Below, one piece after another: positions 33,268-46,029 of a stretch of 64,000 bases of DNA. The position numbers and the translations under genes were made by a program. The first letter of the stretch is position 1. Each line of letters opens with the position of its first letter. The notes under the pieces were generated by a model. The model was not told the DNA's origin. It saw only the letters and a list, made by a program, of their open reading frames with translations, and searched no databases. The DNA is from Neckera pumila (Eukaryota; Streptophyta; Bryopsida; Hypnales; Neckeraceae): positions 9,243,001-9,307,000 of the forward strand of contig OZ018418.1 in NCBI GenBank assembly GCA_963969595.1. The letters are read 5' to 3'.

Positions 33268-34480
33268 TCCTTTCAGCTTTGACGATGCTTGACGACACCT
33301 GCACAGCACCCGCAATGACAGCCTACTGTACACTAAAGTGACTTGGTAAACCCTCTAACTTCAATGGAACTGACCCTCTACTCGGAATTTTGATTTTCTA
33401 TTGCATGTGAAACTGTCTACAAGAATCTTCCACTAACCACTTGCACAAGTCATGACTATCTAGTATGTAAGTCTTTGTGAAATGAAATTGTACCCTTCTA
33501 AAGATAATAATTCTTCTACAACTCTAAAACATGTGGACTTGCCATTAAGTAAGCCAAAAGCAAAGTCAGACTAGAGGTAAATGGAGTCCATCCTAACTTC
33601 ATAGATAAGCTATGAAACATGACCATGTTTCCCTAGATGTGTGCTTCTCGTGCATCACGGCATGCTTACCTACTTCCAGTTCAATTTATTCATACTCTGA
33701 ATTCCATAAACGACAGCACTGGAAAGGTTGTCGAATCAATTGCCACTCAATAATTCCGTTCCAAGTCAACGTCAATGTTTACAAGTTGACCTCTTTGTCT
33801 TGCTTTGTGAGGAGATACAGCACGAGTTGGAGGCCATTCCACAAACTTTCATTAAACTGACAACTACTCTGCATAAAAGGTGAGCTCCTATATTGCCACT
33901 GCTTCTCTTCCTCTATCCTTTCATCGATTTTGATGCTCTTTGTTTCTCATGCCCAGTTTTTTTTGTTAGGTTTTCACCCAATGAAGTTGGGTTCTCCATG
34001 ATGTGGGAATACGAAAACTCCAGTAGATAGGGAATAGGATAAAATTGGGTTAGAATAGTCTAATTTTTTTGAATTTGTTAGTAGTATCTAAGAGTCCGGG
34101 TCAACTACAAAGCAATTAGAAATAGCTGATACCTGGATTGCTAGAACTCCTAAACCGGATAAATATTCCGATGACAGATGGAAGCCATAGGACGGAAGAC
34201 GGATTTGGAAAGCCTACGACCGGTAGCCTTCCGGACTAGACCCCCTAGGGCATCGTTATGGGAACGGTCTCATACCCGTTTCCCTGGGAAACTGTTGGCC
34301 GAGCGTCGGGTACTTAAGGGCTCAACTCCCATTATTTCCCTCTCTTTCTTCTTGTACTTGTGGCGTGCGCTTAGAGAGTGAAAGTGTGGTGAGTTAGGAC
34401 CGTGCTAGGGAGAGACCGGTGAGGTTGGTGTCGATTGCACCGAATTAGCGAGTTGGTAAGCTACAGCAAGGCCAGCCCGG
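33268..34480. other. Spacer between the transposase-like gene and the gag-like frame
   Basis: 33,268-33,900 would hold the promoter of the minus-strand gene. From about 34,080 the DNA turns GC- and CCGG-rich (CCGGACTAGAC, GACCGGTGAGG) and continuous in style with the gag-like frame. A possible TATA-like ATAAATATT lies at about 34,159 and a GTACTTAAGGGCTC stretch at 34,309. This could be an LTR or leader, but I find no matching right LTR. Confidence 0.4.
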
Positions 34481-37400
34481 ATGATGTCACCGGTGATTCC
34501 TAAGGATCCGGAAGCCCGGAAGTGCCTAGAGGAGGACTTAGAAATGATAGGATGCGCGGGATTGCTACGGCGCCCTTGGAGTTTGAAAAATGATGAGATC
34601 ATCGCGGAACTTGTAGTGGGAGTTCCAAATCAGGATCAGTTGACTGTGAGAGGCTAACCCAAGCTTTGGACAAAGGACATATGGGCAGAGGTATATTTCT
34701 TCTGGAAAGCCAGATTCGGGTTAGCTCCTCGTAACGATAGAACCAAGCAAGCTAAGTTCTGAGGTCCGGCGCACAATAAAGAAGGATACAATATTCATGA
34801 TTGTATCAAGGATAGACATAGCTGGATTCTCAAGTTTCTCATTCCAATTTTGTATCCGAAGAAGCCGACCCGGGTTACGGCAACAGTTGTAAGCACCATA
34901 TTCGGAGCGATGGAAGGCAGACCGGTGAACTGGGGTAGATTTATCATTGATGTAGTCTCCAAGTTAGTTGTGCGTGCAACCTCCGGAAAAGCCACCCCGC
35001 TCAGCCCATATCTTTTCCACCTCTACTATCAGCAGGGGTTTTTGAACAAACCGGAGCTGCATGCATACATCCAAGGAGAGGTGGTCATAAAATACGGGTT
35101 TACGGAAGAAGTCCAACCGAATCAATCCATCCAAGGAGAATCCAAAGAGGAGGAATTGGAACAACAAACCTTGACGCGGAAGCGGATCAGGAGACGGAAG
35201 TCCACGGATCAGGATGGGCAAAGCAAGCAGGTGATTACGGATGACGAACAACAATTGGAATATCCGGAAAATGAGTACTTGAAGGAGTTCTGGGGGCATG
35301 AACATAAGTGGGCCGACAAGTGTCGGTTGATCCATAATGAGATGGCGGAATACATCAGCGTAACTATGACTCTCTTGAGAGTGAATTGCCCAAAGCAGAT
35401 AGCTGACGTGATCCGGAAAAGGATGGATCCGGGGACACTAAAGGCGTAGAAGCTCCGCATCCGAAAGCTGCAGCAGGACAAGACGGATCTCAAATCTCGG
35501 GTAGCTCAGCTAGAGAGCAAATTAGAAGTGGCGAGGACAAAGGAAAAAGACAATTTCAACCTCGTCCGGAATCTGTCGACTTTGGTGGCAGCTCCAGCGG
35601 AGCAAGTGTTTAGAGCTTAGCTTTTCACCGACAAGCTCACAGTCGAAGCTCACCCTTCCGGACCGAATGTATTGAGGGTGCTCATTGACTATTAAGCCCG
35701 GAATGAGAAAGTGTTGGCAGAAATGCGGCATCTACTCGGGCAACTTGACCTGGGCAGGGCGTTGGATTTTGAGAATTTCCCGGAGATCGCATATTGCAAC
35801 CAGAATTTTGGGTTTTCCCTTGCTTATCTAAAAGTTGAAAGTGAGGAACGGGACGTGCGGCTAGAAGAAAGTGAGGTAGCGACTAGGAAGGATCCAGCTA
35901 GCAAGTCTATGTCCATGCCTCAGCTTTGCAAAAGCAGACCGGGAGCGCCCAGTTCCTCCTCCAAGATTAAGCTCCAGAAAGTAGTTCTGGTCATCCCCTC
36001 CAAGGAACCGACAAGGACCGAGCTCATAGACGACCTCAATGCGATGGGCTGTGTGGGGTTGATGGATAAACCCTAGGAGTTTAGAAAGGAGCGGATGGTG
36101 AAAGACTTGAAGTGCAAAATGTCAAATCAGTTCGACAATATTGTCCGGGGGCACTCAACCAAGTGGGAAGAAGAGAGGTGGAGAGATGTCTACAACTTCT
36201 GGTTAGGGGATTCCAGCATGGCAGTACGGAGGGCTGAGTTCATCTATGACAAGTTTCACGGAGAGCCGAGGAGCAAGGACAGATATGCGGTCGCGGATTG
36301 CATAAATGACCGACACCTCCGCCTTCTCCAGTTCCTAATCCCGATCATCCACCCAAAGAAGCCAACAAGGGTGATGATGACCCTCGGCAACACCATTTTC
36401 AGGGCCCTGAGCGGGGAACGGAAGGTGAGCTGGGCTTGGATCTTTTGCGATCTGGTGTCTTAGCTTGTGACAAGAGTTGGAAAGAGTAGGGCCACTCCTT
36501 TGAGTCCCTATCTCTTTCACCTCTACCAATGCAACCAACTTTTCATCAACATGGAGGAGAAGACGTGGAACATTCAGGAATCCATCCTGAAGTATGGGGA
36601 GTCGAGTTCGGATGACGAACCGGAGGATGTATCCAAATCCAAACCCGAGACGGAAGAAGAAGATGAGAAGGAGCACCTCATGATGAGGAAGCGGATGAAG
36701 ACAACGCCTCCTTATAAGACAGGAACCCCTCCTACCAACCGGTCGACTCCTGAGTAGGGACCGGAAGTGGAGATGCCGGATGCCAAAGTCTTGACTGATT
36801 TGTTCAATCAGTTGACCGTCATCCTCTGCGGAATATGAGTGGATTGGAAGATCAAGAAAAGGATCCTTACTAGTATTAGAGAGCTGGTGGCCGCACCAGG
36901 AGACAGTAAGCTACCGGCTAAGGTAGCACAACACATCACCAATCCGGAAGAGCACCGAAAGCAAGAGGCAGAGATTTGTCGGCTTCAGGAGGAAGTCGAC
37001 ACTTTGAAGGCGGAGATGGTTGCCTTCAAAGAAGATAAGGCCGTAGTCCGGGATATAGCGGACGCAACCCGGAAGGTGGCCGAAATGGTGAAGGCCACCC
37101 TCGGAGCATCCGGATTTGCCGCTGTTAAGGCAGAGTTATTCGACAAGGGAATACACAAGGAGAAGAAAGTATTTGGTTTCCGGATAGTTTGGATCTTGAC
37201 TGACTTTACCGATCGAGTGGAAGCGGCAATGGTAGCGGCAAGGGAGGCAGCCGATTGGATGGACGTCAGCAATCAGAAGCCGAACAGGTCCATGTACTCC
37301 AGGAAGATCCAACTTTTGGACCTTTCGCTGCCGGAATCATTCGCGGCAAGAAGATTGAATCCGAAGGAGCCCAAGGATCAGACTCCCAAGTCAAAGAAGA

Positions 37401-37516
37401 GCCAACAAAGGCTTAGGCCTGGACAACCAATTCATTTGGATTCATCGCCAAGATCACTTCTTCCGGATCCTGCTATCTGGGAGTGGAGCAAGAATTTGAC
37501 AAAAGTCTTCAACTAA
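34481..37516 (+). pseudogene. Gag-like transposon protein, single 1,011-codon frame with nine stops
   Basis: One reading frame runs from ATG at 34,481 to TAA at 37,514 without a frameshift, interrupted by nine stops: TAA 34,655, TGA 34,760, TAG 35,447, TAG 35,618, TAA 35,693, TAG 36,074, TAG 36,461, TAG 36,755, TGA 36,836. The protein is an internal duplication. Each half has a GC(A/V)GL(L/M) start, then FLIPI(L/I)(Y/H)PKKPTRV, a (N/S)WG/AW block and KATPLSPYLFHLY, then a charged or coiled-coil region. The core layout resembles the 'putative plant transposon protein' domain found with plant LTR retrotransposons; no protease, reverse transcriptase or integrase is present. CCGG-rich composition sets it apart from the AT-rich flanks and suggests insertion. 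Family call tentative; the frame itself is certain. Confidence 0.6.
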
Positions 37517-38256
37517 CTACCCGCGGAACCCAAGAGTCCTACACTGGGTGGGAGAGTTCCAAGGTAGGTAGGTAGGAATGAAGTTTTTTGTAAGATAGTT
37601 AGGACCGGATCGGATGTTGATCTGATCTGGCCGATTAAGATCGGACCCGGAAGTTAAAGATACTTATGCCTACAATACACGTACAACACATGAAATACTA
37701 AAAATAGGAAAAATGTTATGCTGCAATCATGATTACATTTGCCTCTTCTACTCTTTGTCAAACGCTGAGAGCTACATGGGTGAATTTCTTTAATTAACGT
37801 CAAAATATCCTCTTGTAGCAGATAAAAACATAGCTAAGAAGTACTTTCGACATGTTCGTTTGCTATGTACAAAGCCCTTTCTAAGCAGTTGCAAAAAATG
37901 AAGCACACTAACCACTTCAATGATTGTTTTTTTGAACACAAAATTTTTATTTCAATCGAACAAGCTCACATTCTTGTAGCGTAGATTAATCGCAGGCTGC
38001 GTATGAACAGTGTCTACGGTTTGCGGTGGTAGTCACTCAATAACACATCTTTCCTCCAAAGCGGATAGCAACACTCCCTTTTTAGAATAAAATAGCGCCT
38101 ACAACATTACAAATCACTGAGTCCAATTTGCCATAATTCAGCCGAGTTTTAATACAACTTTTATAGTGACATAGAATTGTAAAAGGTTAATCATTCTTGC
38201 ATTTGTTGAAATTTGTACGTACCTTCTTCTCACAATTTCCTTGAATGGTGAGGTAG
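37517..38256. other. Intergenic
   Basis: The first 130 bp continue the CCGG-rich style (GACCGGATCGGATG) and include a GTAGGTAGGTAGG run near 37,565. The rest is AT-rich with nothing recognisable. Confidence 0.4.
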
Positions 38257-39189
38257 TAAACTCCAAAAGGACCAAGGTGATTTTTGTGTCAAAAATTACT
38301 CGAAAATGTCATTTCAATTGTAAAGAAAAAAGATTTTATTTTATTTTATTTTTTGCATATACAACTGTAAGATCTTATACTTCACTACTATATGAATATG
38401 TAAAAGATATTTCATAAATTTCATTAACTTAGACCATGTACATTGCAAGATATATGCATTTAAAGTGAAGAAAACAAGTTTTATTGCACCTTGCTTGACA
38501 ACACTTTTTGGCTTTGAGTTTTATTAGTTCAAATTTTTTGCACTATGGCATTTCATTTTCTATTTATTCATGTTAAGCAGTTGAGTCAACAGTATTCCAA
38601 AAAAATTGAGGATAAAAAGCACTTCATTTTTACTCATTAAAAAATTGTTAAGTAGAGGTGGCTTTGAGATTGAATAAAAAACTAAATTGTTCATAGCTTT
38701 TACATAGAATTTAATCACAATAATCCCAACGGTGAGATTGTTGTGGCAAGAAAATCCAACCTTGTCTAAGAACGTCTTTTGAAAAATTCTTAAAATTTCC
38801 TTGAAAAATAAATTCTACAAGATATTTTCTTGAGAAGATGCTTTGATTCACTGTTAAACTGAGATTGTCCATCACTTTCTCATAAAATGTCCGAACGGAA
38901 TGAAACACAGCCTCACAAGTAGACCAAAATATAATCTTTGAGAACAAAATATGAATATTTTATTTTTATTTTTATTTTTTGGGTTGCCCGCTAAATTCTA
39001 ATTTTGCTTATTGTGCTACAAATTTTGCTATCGTGCATCAATTAGAATAATCAATTATATATTCACAAAGCTTTTGTAGAAATACAGAACCTCAGAAAAT
39101 CCCTGAAAATATTACTAAAATTGAAGCAGTATGAATCTACCCGGACTCAAATTGTCCCCCGAGGAGACAAATGCTCCTTTTGGGGTTAA
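38257..39189 (-). mobile_element. TTAA-flanked non-autonomous DNA element, about 0.93 kb
   Basis: Read on the minus strand it starts TTAACCCCAAAAGGAGC at 39,189 and ends TCCTTTTGGAG-TTTA at 38,257. The interior shares blocks with the elements at 42,041 and 48,521: GAGAAAGT-ATGGACAATCT, ATCTCACCGTTGG and ATGTACATGG. No coding capacity. TTAA target sites with CCC-type ends are the mark of piggyBac-like elements. Confidence 0.65.
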
Positions 39190-40498
39190 AGCAAAAATAA
39201 TGAACCTTGTGGCATTTTTTTTTTGGAAATTTGTATAAATTGCAATAAAAAATGAATCACACAAGTTATTTTATTCTAAAAAATGCTGTAAGTGTCTGAA
39301 GAAGAAGATTGTCCACAACCTTCACATCATAAATCAAAATTGAAGAAATAAAAGCTTTCAAAATTTGTTGAATTATGTAGAAGTAGAGGAGTTTTTCAAC
39401 ATTTGCAGATATTTTATATTATTTTTTTACAGAGTCACACATATTTAAGAATGGAAATATTAATTCAAAGTTAGCCAAGAAATTGTTTGTTGTGGAAATT
39501 AATGAATTTTGCATTTCTCGCTTGAGAAAAATTGGCCCCAGGTGCCACTTTGAATGGAGGATTTTGCTTCATCCATTTTCTATGGAAGCAGTTGACATGA
39601 CAGTAGTCAAGTAGGTGAATTGCTGAATTTGTAAATGAAGAACTTCTTTGACCCCAAAACTTTGAGGACAAAGTTTTTAAAGATAACAATCAATATCAGT
39701 TGTTCTTCTTCGTAAAAGTAACGAATTTCAAGTTCTGCACTTCTCTAACACATGCAAGCGTACCGTCATCTACTATGCTGATTTGATTACAATTTTGAAT
39801 TCTTTATATAATGTTCACGGCCTGGATTGCAAGATTTTAGTCCGTTAATCTTAGACCACCCACTCTTGGTTTGGGTCACGAACATGCAACCCGAGGCGTT
39901 TTCAGAGAATGCGTCAGATTGAACGATACAAGCGGAATTAAGTACATTCGCCGCTTGATTTGAAGCTCAGATTGGAGACAATGCTCCAAGACAAGGAAAA
40001 GGCATAATTGGTGAATCACACGCCGAGATTATAATAGATGATCAATGCCAAAGTTTTGGTTTAGACTGCTTTTGGGGGGCATGCTCGACAAATGGCCAAT
40101 GCTTGCACACAACAAAAAGTGTCAAAGCAAAAAAAAAATTGAGGGATTCCAGGAGCCCCCACCTGTTATGCAATACTAAAAAAAAATTGGGAGTTTGATG
40201 CCCACACAAGCAAATGGGAGTCACCAAAAGACAAGTAGTTTTGGCAATCCACAGGGAGGTTGACCGAAAGACACCGGTGCAAGTACTTCTTGGACATGGG
40301 CTAGTACCGGTGGCACAGACAAGGCCAACAACGTCCTGAGCCGGACCAGTATGGAATACTTTTTGGCCAACGACAGCAACAAGGCCATTGGCCGCAGCAA
40401 CACTACTGAGGGTGATGTCGATAGGGGAGAGCCTCGGAAACTGATGCAAAAGCAAAGAAATCACCTACGTGAGCAATGGAACAAAATGCAGCAACAAA
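39190..40498. other. AT-rich then mixed intergenic
   Basis: No gene supported. The last 400 bp (40,050-40,490) contain open frames on both strands that run into the minisatellite; I see no motif in them. Confidence 0.35.
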
Positions 40499-40885
40499 AA
40501 GTGCTACACCTGGGGGTCCCAAATGTCTCAACTGGGGCCCCAAGTGCTACACCTGGGGTCTCGCGTGTCTCAACTGGGGTCCCAAATGTCTCAACTAGGG
40601 CCCCAAGTGCTACACCTGGAATCTCAAGTGTCTCAACTGGGGCCCCAAGTGCTACACCTGGGGTCCGAAGTGTCTCAACTGGGGCCCCAAGTGCTACACA
40701 TGGGGGTCCCAAGTGTCTCAACTGGGACCCCAAGTGTTACACCTAGGGGTCCCAAGTGTCTCAACTGAGGCCCCAACTGTTGCACCTGGGGGTCCCAAGT
40801 GTCTCAACTGGGGCCCTATCTGCTACACCTGGGGGTCCCAAGTGTCTCATCTGGGGCCCCAAGTGCTACACCTGGAGGTCCCATG
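40499..40885 (+). repeat. Minisatellite, about 40-bp unit, nine to ten copies
   Basis: The unit is GTCTCAACTGGGG + CCCCAAGTGCTACACCTGG + GGTCCCAA, GC-rich and sharply different from its surroundings. One unit is a 20-bp half. Open frames through it are repeat by-products. Confidence 0.85.
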
Positions 40886-40919
40886 AACATAGACAAACTT
40901 TGAAGTAATGCCAAAATTG

Positions 40920-42040
40920 TATACAAACTCCAAATCAATAGTGTCATATCATGTTGAAAAGCTAAAAAATTGTAGCATAAACCCTTTGAGTTTCAAAAGT
41001 AAAGAAGTTACTGTCCAAATTTCATAGCTTGATGAAATCAATAGGTCTAAAAACCAAGGCAGCAATACATCCCTCCACTCTGACTTGAGTGAGTGACTCA
41101 TAAATACTCCAAATGGCTTATAGTATACTAAGAGAAGCATCATACTATAAACATTGATTTGATTTTCTCTTTTGAGCAACAAAAAAGGCAGCCAAAGGTG
41201 ATCGTTGTGTGGGAATATGTCTAAAATGGTGCTCCTTGTTTGCAACATTTTTGGTGGACAATTTCAGTATATGTTTGGAAAATTCAGGATCACTTGGACT
41301 GATACAATAGATATGAAAAGAAAAGTAAATAAATAGAAATATAGGATGAGAAAAAATTAAGCATTGGGAATATTTTAGTTACACAGTAGGAAAAAGCCAA
41401 TTCCAATGCTCGCAACGTTGTAATTAGCAGCAATCATTTGTAATTTATCTAATTTTAACATAGAAAAAAAGGATAAGAAAGGACAACAAGGTTAACTGTT
41501 TAGTACACAATCTAGGATTTTTTGCAAACAAAAACTCCTCATAACTTTCATGTCACAAATGTGAAGGGAATGATGAAGAATATTCAACACACATATGATT
41601 GTAGAGAATGCCCAAAAAAAAAAATTTAAAAGAAAATTTGTGAGTATCTTTATGGATTCCCATTTACAAAAGAAAGTAACATATTAGGCCATAATTTTTT
41701 ACTTCTATTTGCAAACATTATGACATTTAGTGCATACAAATAATTCTTCCTCGTCCACAACTTCTATAAAAACTTGAGTCTAGAATAGGCAAATCTTCAT
41801 TTACACAAATCTGACCAAAGTAGGTATATTGTTAAAAATAACCCATGAATCCCTAGAAGATGAAGGTGATTTTCCTATCATAAACCATTCAAAATGGTCT
41901 TTTATATTACAAAGATAAAATAACTGTAAAAACAATGTTGTTTGGCATATCCAATCATAAGGTTAAATGTTTGACTAGTATATAAGTATGTGGAAGAAAT
42001 TTCATAAACCTGGACCATATACATGGGAAGATATATGCAT
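40920..42040 (-). mobile_element. Fragment(s) of the TTAA element family
   Basis: Reverse-strand blocks match the family: GCCTAATATGTTAC (also at 63,692), AATTACAACGTTGC (63,889) and, at 41,945-42,035, the 3'-terminal part seen at 49,262-49,345. It abuts the intact element at 42,041, so it is a nested or rearranged copy. Left limit uncertain. Confidence 0.5.
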
Positions 42041-42927
42041 TTAACCCCTAAAGGACCATTATCCCTTCGGGGGACAAATGGGATATTTGGTAGGTAACAA
42101 CAGGCTGAATTTTTGTTGTGATTTTTTGAAACTGACAAGCTTCGTGAAATTTTTTTTTTTTTTCAATTGGTACCCGGGAACAAAAGTTATGCCCAAAATA
42201 GAGGAAAGGAATAGCAAAAACTATTTGCAAAAAATTTAATTTAATTGTTTTATTTATTTTTCCTTATAGATTATATTTTTGTCTTTTCGTGGAGGTTTGA
42301 TTCATTTCATTTGGATTTTTTATGAGAAAGTTATGGACAATCTTGTTTTATGGGCAATTAGAGCTTCTTCTTGAAAAAAAACCCTTATAGGATTCATTTT
42401 GGAATGCAATTTTTGCAATTCTCCAAATACAAAGGGCCACAAGGTTTAGTTTTCTTGCTACAACAATCTCACCATTGGAATTAGTGCTTTTTAATTCCAT
42501 CTGAAAGATATTAACATTTTAGATTTTCCTTCTATTTTGTACTATCTTCTATTTAACAATTTTCTAAGAAATAAAATTAAGTTTTTTTTAATTTCTTTTT
42601 TTTTCCTAGACTCTCAACTCAATTCTCCACTAAAAAGGTTTAAAGCTCAAAACTCTGTAGTGCAAGAAATTGAAGTTCAAAATATTCAAGTCAAAAAATC
42701 TAGTCCCGCAATGTGCTGAAAATCTTGTTTTTTCCACTTGAAACGCCAATATCTTGCAATCTGTGAGGCCAAAAATTTTGAAAGTTTTTCCACACATTGT
42801 CATACTAGTTAGGTATAAGATCCTATGGTTGGATGTGCCAAAACAAACAATTTTTAGTCTTTGCTTAAGAAATGATAGTTTTGAGAGTTTTTTGGCAAAA
42901 AAAAGGCCTTAGTCCTTTAGAGGTTAA
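42041..42927 (+). mobile_element. TTAA-flanked non-autonomous DNA element, 887 bp
   Basis: Begins TTAACCCCTAAAGGACCATT and ends AGTCCTTTAGAGGTTAA, so the TTAA target duplication and the terminal inverted repeat CCYCTAAAGGAC are intact. No transposase. Confidence 0.75.
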
Positions 42928-42929
42928 AT

Positions 42930-43667
42930 TAAAGAAAATATGTATTTGTGAATCTTGGTTGACTACATTTTCAGACTTAGAAAATTATTGGTACAAATTT
43001 CAGGCACTCTTGATTTTGATTTGCTACTCATTCATGTAACTAATTCAGTGAGAGCCAAAAAAATATATATATGAAAAAAAGGACTTAGTTTTCAATCATT
43101 ATAAAATTATTCAGTACAATTCTGGTGGGTAATTGATTGAATAGAAACTTGTAATTTTAATAGCTTTTACATGGAATTGAATCACAATTATTCCAAGAAT
43201 TGTATTCTTTAAGGAAAATAATGTCACATTGTAAAACATTTTTCTTTTTATAATCCTAAAAAATGCATTGAAAAATGAATTCTATAAGTTCTTTTTTAAA
43301 AAACATGACAACATTGCTTGGGAAACTTAGATTGTTTAGAGAAATTTCTCATTATTAGTCCAAATGAAATGAAAGAAAGCTTCCCATGTACACAACAAAA
43401 TAATGTTTGATAAAAAAAATTTGACATGACATTATTTAGAGGTCCTTTGATTTTTGTTGTGTTGCCCGCCGAACTCCATTTTTGGTTATTGTGCCAAAAC
43501 TTTTGCTCCCAGGCATCTTTTAAAATAAAAATTATATATTCACAAAGTTTTCGCAAAAATACATGATCTCCAAAAATCCCAACGAAGATCATTCAAATTT
43601 GAGACAATACGAACCTGCTTGGGCCCAATTTGTCTGTCGAGGGGAACAAAGGTCCATTAGGAGTTCA
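42930..43667 (-). mobile_element. Partial TTAA-family element
   Basis: On the minus strand the start is TGAACTCCTAATGGACC at 43,667, followed by the family's TTCCCCTCGACAGACAAATT. The other end is not clear and may have been lost at the junction with the 42,041-42,927 element. Confidence 0.5.
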
Positions 43668-44283
43668 CCTCCTCTAAGTGTTAAAGACAATATAAAGTAA
43701 GTTTCATAATTTAGACCATTTCAGTCTTCTGAAGTTTCTGAGGTTCCCATAATCCTCAGAGATGACCAGGAAATAAATTACAAAAGTTTTCTTTTATAAT
43801 ACTCTTTTTCATAGTTCAGGAATTCTAGACTTTTAGAGGTTTAGTATAACTTGAAGGGCACACATCGAAAGTTCTATCCAAATAAAATGCGATTAAGAAG
43901 GTGACAGGAATTCTGTAAAAGCCAGTACTAAATGGATGCAATTTCAGAATTCATGATCAAAGAAGACAATCCACAGCACTGATAACCATTATTGTCAGTA
44001 GTTTCATGAAGAACTTGCCCCTTTCCTTCATTTCATACATGTGGGCTGCGTATTCTTGATACCCTAAGTTACTTCGTTGAACTTCCCAACAGTAAAATAT
44101 ATTTATCTAGGCTACATGGCATTGTCTTCATTTTCAAGACGTCAATGAGAGCAGGCGCCTGCTTACTTCGATGTCAAACACAACAGAACTGTCATTCTAA
44201 TATAACAATGTTAAGCCGCTGACATGCGCAAGTTCCTGATGACAACCCCGGAATTTGGACTCCCATAGACTTTCACTCCGTGA
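43668..44283. other. Intergenic
   Basis: Nothing recognisable. Confidence 0.3.
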
Positions 44284-44988
44284 CATACTACATTAAAATT
44301 GGTAAATAGTGTTGGATGATAATTAGTGTTGTTCCTTGTTTTTTATCCCCAACACTATTTTCCAACTTATGTGTAAATAGTGTTGAGGTACTTAGTATGT
44401 CATTATTTATTTTAGCATATTAGCATGTCATTTAGCATGTCAGCATTGATTATTTCAGCATGTTTGTATGTCATTTAGCATCTCAGCATTGATTATTTCA
44501 GCATGTTAGCATGTCATTTTGCATGTTAGCATTGATTATTTCAGCATTGGTCGTTTTAGCATTTCAAGATTTCAGCAGCATGTCAACATTAAATATTTCA
44601 GCATTAGTCATTTCAGCATTGGTCATTAGCATTTCAGCATGTTCGTATGTCATTTAGCATGTCGGCATTGATTATTTCAGCATATTAGCATGTCATTTAG
44701 CATGTTAGCATTGATTATTTCAACATTGGTCGTTTTAGCATTTCAAGATTTCAGCAGCATTTCAGCATTTCAGCAGCATGTCAACATTAATTATTTCAGC
44801 ATTAGTCATTTCAGCATTGGTCATTAGCATTTCAGCATTAGTCATTTCAGCATGTCAGCATTTTACTATAGAGCTAAAGTAGTGTTGGAATGGGTAAATA
44901 ATGTTCTAACACTAACTTTGCAAATCACAATTAGTGTTAGGTGGGACAATTAGTGTTGCCAACACTATTTACCAATTTTAGTGTAGTG
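44284..44988. mobile_element. CACTA-like non-autonomous element, about 700 bp
   Basis: The right end, read inward, is CACTACACTAAAATTGG then TAAATAGTGTTGG; the left end is CATACTACATTAAAATTGG then TAAATAGTGTTGG. This makes a terminal inverted repeat of about 31 bp. Subterminal AGTGTTG/CAACACT repeats flank an internal minisatellite. No clear 3-bp target duplication. Confidence 0.65.
44396..44875. repeat. TTTCAGCATGTCAGCATT minisatellite inside the CACTA-like element
   Basis: Runs of TTTCAGCAT, GTCATTTAGCATGT and AGCATTGATTATTTCAGCATT repeat with variable spacing, probably by slippage after insertion. Confidence 0.75.
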
Positions 44989-46029
44989 TCTGTCAAAACA
45001 TGACGTATTCTTTTCTGACATTACTAAATAAGAGGGTTTCTTATAGTATACCCCTCTAACTCTTACCCCTTGCTTCTCACACCCGGACCCAAGGTTCTCA
45101 GATGGGATGCCGTGATACTCGAATCGTCTTTATTGTTGTTCAAATTAATCCTTGCTTGTGGTTGATAACATGCTAGAGCATTGTTTATCTTACTATCTAA
45201 AGTAACCCTCTATTTGATATCTATATCCTAATATGTGTAAATTATTGTGGATTGCATACTTTCATCCATGCATGTGCAATACAAGCGTAAGTTTTCTTCT
45301 GTGAATGTTAGTATCAAAAGCGGAAGTTTGCTACAGTAGTTTGACTTCTCTACCATTTATGTCTTTCAGAGTCTTTGGAATCAATGATCATAGAATATCA
45401 AAATGGATGATTTATAGGTTCAGCAATTATCCAAGTGAACCTCTTTAAGTTCAACGTTTAGATGTTTTCATTTTGCAAATCATCCTTTTTGATATTGTGT
45501 GACAACAGACAACTAGTTTTGGGAATTTTTAAGCAACCCATGAAATGTTATTTCATGTTTTGCCTTCTTTGCACAAAAATTTTAAAAATCGTTGTCACAG
45601 AATTTAAAGAACATCGTAACAATTTATATGGAGTAGCGTATATGCCATGAATAATTGAGAAATACAAATTCTTTAAAACTATTAAGAACATATTGAAAGA
45701 CAAATATAATCCTCTAGAAGCATGAACACATTCATTTGATGTTTAACTATTTTTTTTGCAATTTTTAGTATTGAACAAAAACATAATTTAAAACTAAATC
45801 ATGAAAAAAAAGATAATAACCTCTTGTACTTTAAAAAACTGACTTTTTGAAAAACAAGTCATTTGTATTTCAATTCACTAAACAGAATGGTCTACTGAGC
45901 TCAAAATAAATAGAATGCATAAGAAATTGAATTCCTAATATAAGGCAATTCTTTATCTGATGGATATTTTTATTTTACTTAACTTCCTCAATTACCAAAA
46001 AAATTGAACAAATTTTGGATTAAACTAGT
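44989..46029. other. AT-rich intergenic
   Basis: No coding sequence or repeat recognised. Confidence 0.3.

Noticed and set aside
33961..37660. Complete LTR retrotransposon
   Set aside because: No pair of LTRs, primer-binding site or pol domains can be shown; only the gag-like frame is supported.
40499..40885. CRISPR-like array
   Set aside because: Direct tandem units with no unique spacers, in a eukaryotic genome. It is a minisatellite.
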